Below, piece by piece: positions 17,152 through 23,889 of a stretch of 64,000 nt of DNA. The stretch is taken from positions 7,214,029 through 7,278,028 of the forward strand of contig NZ_CP007440.1 in NCBI RefSeq assembly GCF_001579845.1, given 5' to 3'. The translations under genes and the position numbers were made by a program. How positions within the stretch are numbered: position 1 is the first letter of the stretch; each line of letters begins with the position of its first letter. Origin of the DNA: Rhodoplanes sp. Z2-YC6860 (GTDB lineage Bacteria; Pseudomonadota; Alphaproteobacteria; Rhizobiales; Xanthobacteraceae). Under the pieces are notes generated by a model. It was not told the origin of the DNA. It saw only the letters and a list, made by a program, of their open reading frames with translations, and ran no database searches.

Positions 17152-17523
17152 CTATCGGGCTTGAATCGCTTTTTCGAGACAAGCGGTCAGCGCACTCGTA
17201 TCGAATGGCTTCCTGAGAAGGCAGACTGCACCACCGGCTTTTGCAGTCGCCTCGAGGCCCGGCCCGGCGTGCGCGGTTATCATAATGACCGGGACCTTCG
17301 AGTTGCGCTCTACGAGAGATTTCTTGAGATCAAACCCGCTCAATCCCGGCATCTGAATGTCAGTAATCACACAGTCATACGGCTCTTCCCCGCCGTCCGA
17401 CACAAACTGCTCTGCCGAAGAGAATCCGCGGGCGCCGTACCCCAACGATGATAGCGCATCGACAAGTGCTGTCCGGAAACTCTCATCATCGTCGACTACA
17501 GCTATCAGATTTTTTTCGGACAC
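17152..17523 (-). CDS. Single-domain response regulator
   Basis: 123 aa from GTG 17523, which follows AAAGGGCGAA; an ATG at 17577 would add 18 residues. The receiver domain is complete: VVDDDESF (acidic pocket), phospho-Asp in CVITDIQMPGLSGFDL, Thr in VIMITAHAG, Lys in LLRKPFDTSAL. There is no output domain, so it resembles CheY/DivK or FixJ receiver-only proteins. It lies downstream of the FixJ-like regulator and broken kinase on the same strand and probably belonged to that phosphorelay. Confidence 0.85.
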   Translation of the reverse strand: MSEKNLIAVVDDDESFRTALVDALSSLGYGARGFSSAEQFVSDGGEEPYDCVITDIQMPGLSGFDLKKSLVERNSKVPVIMITAHAGPGLEATAKAGGAVCLLRKPFDTSALTACLEKAIQAR

Positions 17524-17598
17524 ACTTCGCCCTTTCTCTAGGGCCGCGATGGCCGAGAGGGATTTGGCTATTTGCACCTGTGATGAGAGGGCGGAGAA

Positions 17599-18252
17599 CT
17601 ATACAGAGGTCTTATCCGGCCACCTCGACTTATTAGCCTTGACTAGGTCGGCCATCCGAACCAGATCAGCCAAGGTTCGCGCGTTCATCTTGCGCATTGC
17701 GGCGCCACGATGAATTTTAACCGTGATCTCGCTTATTCCGAGATCACCGGCAACCTGTTTGTTCATCTTGCCGGCCGTCACGAGCAGCATCACTTGTTGC
17801 TCGCGCACAGACAATGTCCCGAACCGGCGTTGCAATTCCGAAACGTCGTCGTCCGTCATCCGCCGCTGCCGATCGCGTTCGACCGCTGTCATAACGGCAT
17901 CGAGCATGTCCTGGTCGCGGAACGGTTTCGGGAGAAAATCGACGGCACCGTGCTTCATCGCGCGCACGGACATGGATATGTCGCCGTGCCCACTAATTAT
18001 GATGACCGGAAGCCGGACACCCATTTGGGCCAACCGCGCCTGAAACTCCAATCCGTTCATATCGGGCAAGCGGATGTCGATCACAATGCATCCGGGCTTG
18101 TCGGCAACGCGACTGCTCAAGAAGTCGCGGGCTGCCGCGTAACTCTGCGTGCCGAGTCCCACGGAATCGAACAAACCCTCCAATGCGCCGCGCATGGACG
18201 CGTCATCGTCGACAATATGTACAATCGCCCTATCGCTCGTCTGACACGGCAT
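17599..18252 (-). CDS. FixJ-family response regulator (receiver + LuxR HTH)
   Basis: 217 aa. The receiver has HIVDDDASM, CIVIDIRLPDMNGLEF (phospho-Asp), IIISGHGDISM and FLPKPFRDQD. The LuxR-type HTH (about 140-205) reads GTLSVREQQVMLLVTAGKMN, KQVAGDLGISEITVKIHRGA. This is the FixJ/NodW/TtrR layout. Such regulators activate oxygen-, nitrogen- or redox-responsive genes. The neighbouring minus-strand redox cluster (16782 downwards) is an obvious candidate target (inference). Its kinase appears to be the broken gene at 18414-18990. Confidence 0.9.
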   Translation of the reverse strand: MPCQTSDRAIVHIVDDDASMRGALEGLFDSVGLGTQSYAAARDFLSSRVADKPGCIVIDIRLPDMNGLEFQARLAQMGVRLPVIIISGHGDISMSVRAMKHGAVDFLPKPFRDQDMLDAVMTAVERDRQRRMTDDDVSELQRRFGTLSVREQQVMLLVTAGKMNKQVAGDLGISEITVKIHRGAAMRKMNARTLADLVRMADLVKANKSRWPDKTSV

Positions 18253-18413
18253 GGCAGGGGCTCATACGATAATTCGCTGTGAACGTAACACAGCGGAAAA
18301 GGGCCCGTGGATCAAACCAAGGTATGAGTAGGAAAGTCCCTCGGCTTGACGCAGGCGCTATCGTATCACGGCCAATCGAAAAGCCACACGACCGTCGCCT
18401 CCGAGCCCACCAC

Positions 18414-18990
18414 TTACCCGGGAGAGTTGGTGTCGGCTGGCTGTGCGAGGCGGGCAATCACCGAAAAGCGGGACCCTTGCGAGACCTTTGAGCTGATCTC
18501 GATGCGGTGTCCCAAGAGGGTGAGGGCTCGTCGGACGATAAACAACCCGATTCCCAAGCCGTCACACCGTAGCGAGTCCAAACGCTCAAAAGCATCGAAA
18601 ATCCTTGGCAAACGATCCGACGCGATGCCGATGCCGGTGTCGTAGACGTCGATCCGCAGATCGGGGCCAGACCGGCGACAACCGACCAGGACGCGCCCAC
18701 CCGGCTCGGTGTATCGTATGGCGTTGGTCAGTAGATTGCACAGAATAGAATTGAACAGCAACGGGTTGCTTAGGACGCGGACTCATCTGTGGACGCCCCG
18801 CGAGATGCAAGCGGTTTTTTTGAAGAGCGTTGGCACGTAGTCGGATGCTGCCATCTGTCCGGCCTCTAGTGCAGCGATGGAGCTGCGGGCCTGTATGGGA
18901 GTTCGCGGACCGGAACCAGATCATTAACGCGTGCTCTGGGCACGATGAGTCCAACTGGTTCTTCCGGCCCCGTCTCGCCGACTGTTGCGC
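18414..18990 (-). pseudogene. Sensor histidine kinase, truncated and frameshifted
   Basis: Only the ATP-binding C-terminus is intact (from about 18761): NLLTNAIRYTEPGGRVLV (N box), YDTGIGIASD (G1), FDAFERLD (F box), GLGIGLFIVRRALTLLG (G2). Upstream, kinase-like sequence continues in different frames (SSIAALEAGQMAASDYVPTL, and LRANALQKNRL) and hits an in-frame TGA near 18783, so the gene is frameshifted. The dimerisation and sensor parts are missing; the IS110 and IS5 transposase genes lie immediately beyond. It is probably the former partner of the two response regulators downstream. Confidence 0.7.
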
Positions 18991-19041
18991 CATACTCTCC
19001 TTCGACCGACTACACCTCTGACGACCTCGAGCCCGCCAAGA

Positions 19042-20076
19042 TCACGCCCTGGCTGCGGCCGGAGCTCTATAATTCTCCCGCTTCACAAGAAGTGCCCAGA
19101 CGATCCGCGCCATCTTGTTAGCAAGCGCAACAGTTACCAGCATGCGCGGCTTGCGAGCCAGCATCTGTTCGAGCCACGAACCCCTTGGCGCACCACGTTT
19201 GCTGGCCTGTTGCACGACAGCGCTGCTCCCGATGATGAGGAGGCGTCTAAGCGTGCGTTCGCCCATCTTGGATGTGCCACCGAGCTTCTGCTTGCCGCCC
19301 GTCGATCTTTGAACGGGCGTGAGACCAAGCCAGGCCGCGAAGTCACGTCCTTTGGTAAAGGTCTCAGCTGGTGGTGCTAGGGCGGCAATGGCGGTAGCGG
19401 AGATCGGGCCAATGCCGGGAATGGTCATCAGCCTGCGTGATACTTCGTCTTGGCGAGCGCGCTGCGCAATCTCTTTGTCAAGATCTGTAATTTTGCCATT
19501 AAGGCCCGCGAGCTGGTCTAACATCAATCGGAACATGGCGCGCGCCGCTTCGGGAAGCGAATTGGCCATCTCTTCTTCCTCGATCAACCCGCCAAGCATC
19601 GCTACGTGTGACGGTCCCTTGGGCGCGACCCAACCATATTCGGTGAGGTGTCCACGGACCGCATTGATGAGCTGAGTTCGCTGCCGCACCAATAAGTCAC
19701 GGGTTCGAAACACCAGGCCCGCCGCCTGCTGCTCTTCGCTCTTCACGGCCACGAACCGCATGCTCGGCCGCTGCGCGGCTTCGCAAATCGCCTCGGCATC
19801 GATCGCGTCGTTCTTCTGTCGCTTCACGAACGGTTTTACGTAAGCCGGCGGGATTAGACGAACCTCGTGACCAAGCTGAATGAGTTGACGAGCCCAGTGA
19901 TGCGCTCCGCCACATGCCTCCAGCGCGACGGTGCAACGCGGCTGGGCTGCGAAGAACTCAAGCACCTTACCTCGGCTGATCCTCTTGCTGAACAACGTTA
20001 GACCACGCTCGTCCACGCCGTGAGCGTGGAAAACATGCTTGGCGATATCCAAACCGATCGTGATAGCTTTCGACAC
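19042..20076 (-). CDS. IS110-family transposase
   Basis: 344 aa with the IS110 two-domain layout: an N-terminal RuvC-like DEDD domain (IGLDIAKHVFHAHG, ACGGAHHWARQL, KNDAIDAEAICEAA) and a C-terminal Tnp_20 domain (IPGIGPISATAIAALAPPAE, FAAWLGLTPVQRSTGGKQKL, with the Ser-containing end). These enzymes are bridge-RNA-guided recombinases, so the flanks at 20077-20086 and below 19042 could carry the bridge RNA. The gene looks complete. Confidence 0.92.
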   Translation of the reverse strand: MSKAITIGLDIAKHVFHAHGVDERGLTLFSKRISRGKVLEFFAAQPRCTVALEACGGAHHWARQLIQLGHEVRLIPPAYVKPFVKRQKNDAIDAEAICEAAQRPSMRFVAVKSEEQQAAGLVFRTRDLLVRQRTQLINAVRGHLTEYGWVAPKGPSHVAMLGGLIEEEEMANSLPEAARAMFRLMLDQLAGLNGKITDLDKEIAQRARQDEVSRRLMTIPGIGPISATAIAALAPPAETFTKGRDFAAWLGLTPVQRSTGGKQKLGGTSKMGERTLRRLLIIGSSAVVQQASKRGAPRGSWLEQMLARKPRMLVTVALANKMARIVWALLVKRENYRAPAAARA

Positions 20077-20086
20077 GGACGCCTCC

Positions 20087-20899
20087 CTAAGTGGTGCTCA
20101 ACACCTCCACTTTTTGGCACATTGATGCCGTCGGCGGGGCGTCCACCCCATCATTAAAGCGCAGCCATAGCCTGATCGACGCAAGCTGGACGAAAGCAAG
20201 GTAGTTCGCCGCCAGCTTGTCGTAGCGCGTTGCAACCCGACGACAGTGCTTGATCTTGTTGAAGAACCGTTCGACCAAATTCCGAGCGCGATAGAGATAC
20301 GGGCTGAAGCAAATCGGCTCACTGCGATTGCATCTTGGCGGGATATTGGCCAGCGCGCCCTTGTTGACGGCAAGTGCTCTGATCCAGTCGTCATCATAGC
20401 CGCGATCTGCCAGCAGCATTGATCCGGACTTCAGGCGCGACAGCAGTTTCTCCGCGAGCCGGTTGTCGTGGGCTTCCCCGGCGGTCAGCGCGAGGCGAGC
20501 CGGCAGGCCATTGGTATCGACCACCGCATGTATCTTGCTGGTCAGCCCGCCGCGTGACCGTCCCATGGACTGCTTTCGGTTCCGGATGATGCAGGCCCCG
20601 TGCTGATGCACCCTGACAATCGAGGTGTCGATCATCTGCACTGATGCATCATGGGCGGTAGCCAGCGCATTCATGATGCGAGCCCAGACGCCAGCCCGCC
20701 GCCAGCGAACGAAACGGTTGTAGCAGGTGGTGTATGGACCGAAGTCATCGGGCAGGTCGCGCCATGGTGCTCCGGATCGCAACACCCAGAAGATGCCATT
20801 GAGGACACGCCGGTCGTTTACCCGTGGCACGCCGCGCGGCTTGTTCGGCAGCATCGGCCTGATAGCTGTCCATTCGTGGTCGGTGAGTTCGTAGCGCAT
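20087..20899 (-). CDS. IS5-family transposase
   Basis: 270 aa: DUF4096-type N-terminus (MRYELTDHEWTAIRPMLPNK), FWVLRSGAPWRDLPDDFGPY, the first DDE Asp in QMIDTSIVRVHQHG, SRGGLTSKIHAVVD, the second Asp in LLADRGYDDDW, and the Glu region VERFFNKIKHCRRVATRYDK. Relatives usually end soon after LASIRLWLR; here about 19 extra residues (ending VEVLSTT) follow, which suggests that the end was altered by the neighbouring IS110 insertion. It is otherwise intact and probably expressed. Confidence 0.9.
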   Translation of the reverse strand: MRYELTDHEWTAIRPMLPNKPRGVPRVNDRRVLNGIFWVLRSGAPWRDLPDDFGPYTTCYNRFVRWRRAGVWARIMNALATAHDASVQMIDTSIVRVHQHGACIIRNRKQSMGRSRGGLTSKIHAVVDTNGLPARLALTAGEAHDNRLAEKLLSRLKSGSMLLADRGYDDDWIRALAVNKGALANIPPRCNRSEPICFSPYLYRARNLVERFFNKIKHCRRVATRYDKLAANYLAFVQLASIRLWLRFNDGVDAPPTASMCQKVEVLSTT

Positions 20900-21189
20900 G
20901 ATTCGAGCCCTCGTTTGCGGGCTTGAATCACGACCTAGAGGCTGGGCTCAACGGACCTTCAATCTGCCGCCATTGGCCTCAGGTCGCTGACCCATAACGG
21001 ACCCAGAGGCGGCCATCACATTCGATTGCGCAGCGACGCGCTTCGATTGCCGTATAGGCGATTGTCCTGATTTGACGCCTGGATATGCGGCAATCTGACT
21101 AAGCTTAGGACAATTGGCTCATGTGCACCGCAACTAAGCTGGCTACGTTCGCCAGATCAAAGTGACGTGAAGCCAACGGGGAGCGCATT

Positions 21190-21705
21190 ATGGATATTAG
21201 GCGGGCAACAACCTGCGCATTGGTTTCTGCCTCTGCGCTGATGGCATTCTTGGCAGGCCCGCGTACGGCGCTCGCGGATGAGCTTAGCGATGCTATCGCC
21301 CGCTATCATCTGGCTCAAAAGGAGTTCGTCAAAGGAAATCCCCAGCCGCTCAAGGACATTTGCTCTCACGCCGATGACGTGACAGTCCTCGGAGGTTACG
21401 GCGGTTTCGAGAAAGGCTGGGCAGCACAAGTAGAGAAGCGTTACGACTGGGCCTCTGCTCGCTTCAACAGCACCGAAGATGAGCGTCGCGTCGAGAATAT
21501 TTCACTCGTTGTCACATCTGAAATGGCATACAGCGTCGATATTGAGCGTACCAAAATTCGGCTTGCCAACACCAATGAAGTCCGCCCTATGGCACTGCGA
21601 GTGACAAGTGTCTTTCGCCGGGAGAGCGGTCAGTGGAAAGTGGTTCACCGACACGCAGACCCGCTGGTCGAAGTGCGCCCGGCTGCGGCGATCCTCAAAC
21701 GCTAG
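21190..21705 (+). CDS. Secreted NTF2-like (SnoaL/DUF4440-type) protein
   Basis: 171 aa with a signal peptide (residues 1-29, ending AGPRTALA). The mature part fits the NTF2-like cone fold: AIARYHLAQKEFVKGNPQPL, VTVLGGYGGFEKGWAAQVEK, then LRVTSVFRRESGQWKVVHRH near the end. Such proteins bind small ligands or act as isomerases; no activity can be assigned. It stands alone downstream of the insertion sequences, followed by the LuxR-type gene at 21813. Confidence 0.75.
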   Translation: MDIRRATTCALVSASALMAFLAGPRTALADELSDAIARYHLAQKEFVKGNPQPLKDICSHADDVTVLGGYGGFEKGWAAQVEKRYDWASARFNSTEDERRVENISLVVTSEMAYSVDIERTKIRLANTNEVRPMALRVTSVFRRESGQWKVVHRHADPLVEVRPAAAILKR

Positions 21706-21812
21706 CTGATGCCCGCCCGGCTTCCGGTCAACGATAATCAGTTACCTCACTGAGGGGCTACAACCACGGCTGACTTCAATCCCAGGATGAATACACTGAG
21801 GCGCTAGGAGCC

Positions 21813-22892
21813 ATGCCTAGGGAACCGCCTCAAATGCGATTCTGCACCAGTCGCGACGGGACGCGCATCGCCTATGAGGCATCGGGTAGCGGCCCTGCGA
21901 TCATCCGTTTGGCAGGATTGTTCACCCATCTCGAATTCGACCGTGACAGCTCGATTTGGGGGCCATGGCTTGCCGCGCTCGGCAAGGGACGGACATTGAT
22001 CCGATACGATGCCCGCGGCTCCGGAATGTCGGACAACGAAGGTGTAAGCTTTTCTTTCGAGCGGTTTATCGAAGACTTGGAAGCAGTCGTGGACGCGACT
22101 GGCCTGCGAACGTTCGCTCTATTCGGTATCGGAGGGCCTTGCGCATTGGCGGCGGCCTATGCCGTCCGCCATCCGGAGCGGGTGACCCACCTGGTTTTGC
22201 ACGCCGCGTTCACGCGAGGTCGGATTGCGCGGGCCTCCAGCTCCGTGCAAATCGAGGAAACTGAAGCTGTTCTCAAACTCACCTCGTTGGGCTTCAATGA
22301 CGACGATCCCAGCCGTCGTCAAATGGTGACCACTCAATTCTTGCCGGACGGCACTGTCGAACAGCTAAGGGAGTTTGGCGACCTGCTGCGGTTGTCTTCC
22401 ACCGCCCACAACACTGCGGAATTTCTACGCGCCTGGTACATAGTCGACATTCGAATGCTTCTTCCCCAAGTCCGATGTCCTACCTTGGTGCTCCATCCAC
22501 GCGCAGGTTTCCGCGTGCCATTGGAGGAAGGGCGACTTGTGGCCCAGTCCATCCCTGGTGCGCGGTTGGTTCTGCTGAAAACGAGGAACACTTACTTGCC
22601 GAAAGATGATCCGGCATGGACACAGGTGATAGCAGAATTGGATAGCTTCTTGCCGGCAGATCACAGCGCTCCCGTGACCGGCGATTTACGACTGGAAAAA
22701 CTCACGCCGCGCGAACGAGAGGTTTGCGCAGCCGTTGTAGAAGGGCTTGGCAACAAAGAGATTGCCCGCCGCCTGGGCGTCGCAGACAAGACAATACGAA
22801 ATCACCTGTCTGCCATATTCGACAAGCTTAACGTTTCGAGCCGTTCTCAGCTCATTGTGCGCGCAAGAACAACAGGCACTGCTTGTCGTTGA
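21813..22892 (+). CDS. LuxR-type regulator with an inactive alpha/beta-hydrolase sensor domain
   Basis: 359 aa. Residues 8-280 form an alpha/beta-hydrolase domain (CTSRDGTRIAYEASGSGPAI, YDARGSGMSDN) and residues about 290-355 a LuxR HTH (LTPREREVCAAVVEGLGNKE, VADKTIRNHLSAIFDKLNV). The nucleophile elbow, normally GxSxG, reads GIGGP (105-109), so the catalytic Ser is Gly. The usual catalytic His is also absent (TRNTYLPKDDPAW). I infer a ligand-binding sensor fused to a DNA-binding domain. The start at 21813 is supported by a nearby AGGAG. Confidence 0.85.
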   Translation: MPREPPQMRFCTSRDGTRIAYEASGSGPAIIRLAGLFTHLEFDRDSSIWGPWLAALGKGRTLIRYDARGSGMSDNEGVSFSFERFIEDLEAVVDATGLRTFALFGIGGPCALAAAYAVRHPERVTHLVLHAAFTRGRIARASSSVQIEETEAVLKLTSLGFNDDDPSRRQMVTTQFLPDGTVEQLREFGDLLRLSSTAHNTAEFLRAWYIVDIRMLLPQVRCPTLVLHPRAGFRVPLEEGRLVAQSIPGARLVLLKTRNTYLPKDDPAWTQVIAELDSFLPADHSAPVTGDLRLEKLTPREREVCAAVVEGLGNKEIARRLGVADKTIRNHLSAIFDKLNVSSRSQLIVRARTTGTACR

Positions 22893-22948
22893 AGTCGGAG
22901 ATGATCTAACCTCGGCCCGCCGACTATTTTTTCACTCTCATAACAGCC

Positions 22949-23479
22949 TTACGCCGTGGCCTGATGCCAACAGGGGTAATGTCGGGTGATGGCACAAAGC
23001 GTCGGTTCGCTGCGACGCGGCAAATCGGTCGCTTTCGGATCGAAGGCGGACATCGCGCCGAATTTTATGAGTACACGCCCTAGTACGCAGGCCTTGGTGG
23101 AGCACACGCGCATGTCGATGCCTCGCCGCAAAGCTGCTTCCTCATTTTCGTGGCGCAACCGCCAGAACAACGGTGCAAGCGAAACGGACGAAACTTCCAT
23201 CGCGTTGGTGGACTCGTAAAGACGAAGGGCACCCAGCAAGCGGTCGAGTTGTTCGGTCAACTTGGTGACAGCCTGCTCTCCAGATTTGAGCCACGCTTGT
23301 TGCGACGTGTCCCAGGCACGCGTGCGTAGCAAATCGTACGTGCCTTGGATGACCCGCAAGGGTTGGCGGAGATCATGCCCTGCCAAGCCAAGCAATGCGG
23401 CGTGAAAATCACTCACCCTCTGCAAGTCCAGACTTTGGTAGCCGGCCGGTACCGTTGTGGAGCGCTTGGAGCTGTTCAT
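22949..23479 (-). pseudogene. Histidine kinase cut off by a dispersed repeat
   Basis: The frame from ATG 23479 encodes a HisKA dimerisation domain (LLGLAGHDLRQPLRVIQGTY, phospho-acceptor His about 35) and proceeds as kinases do to ACVLGRVL (residue 137, about position 23068). There the expected N-box sequence is replaced by an unrelated tail translated from a dispersed repeat (MSAFDPKATDLPRRSEPTL). The whole ATP-binding domain is missing, so autophosphorylation is impossible. Confidence 0.75.
22985..23068. repeat. Short dispersed repeat element (Bradyrhizobium type)
   Basis: The segment containing TTTCGGATCGAAGGCGGACA translates on the minus strand to MSAFDPKATD-like sequence. I recognise this from many Bradyrhizobium gene ends, where short copies add spurious tails to truncated genes. 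Its junction coincides with the loss of kinase similarity at about 23068. Confidence 0.5.
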
Positions 23480-23889
23480 GGCGGTCTCATTTCCACGAAT
23501 AATCGCGCTAAGGATCGTGCTTTAGCGATGCCGCGTTGGCTATAAGACGTCAGGTGCTGCGGATCATATGCATGTATGATATCGTGGCTCGGTATGCGGA
23601 CCGTGGCGATGTGGGCCATTGCCCGCCCGTGGCATTCGATATTTTTCGCGCGATTGCCGTGAAAATCGCCTTGCGATTCAAACGAATGATCTAAGTCCGT
23701 TTGTGGACGCTGCTATCGCCAAACTCGACCCCGCACTCGAACATTCAAGACATTGCGATCGAGGGGATTTTTCCCTCTCGCTCAAATTTTGAGCAACGCG
23801 CTGAGAGCGAGGAATTTTGCTGGAGGCAGATGTAATATTGCACACGCTCCGGATACTCTTCGTGTCGGCGCTTGGAAGTTAGGACGAGA
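23480..23889. other. Intergenic region between divergent genes
   Basis: 410 bp without a supported gene. An AT-richer zone at about 23620-23700 and 23780-23850 is probably the promoter region of the large regulator at 23890. No clear -35/-10 pair was identified. Confidence 0.4.

Larger units (their letters stand above)
19030..20960 (-). mobile_element. Adjacent IS110-like and IS5-like insertion sequences
   Basis: Two transposase genes lie 10 bp apart on the same strand. I could not find matching terminal inverted repeats at 20087 and 20940, which suggests that the IS110 element (which leaves none) inserted at or into the end of the IS5 element. The exact outer edges are uncertain. A 9-of-10 hairpin (ATTCGAGCCC/GGGCTTGAAT) lies just upstream of the IS5 gene at 20901-20928. 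Confidence 0.6.

Noticed and set aside
20087-20940. Defined terminal inverted repeats of the IS5 element
   Set aside because: Comparison of both ends gave no convincing match; the short hairpin at 20901-20928 is internal to one side.
18414-23479. One kinase gene split in two by the insertion sequences
   Set aside because: The fragments at 18414 and 22949 overlap in the region before the N box, so they must come from two different kinases.
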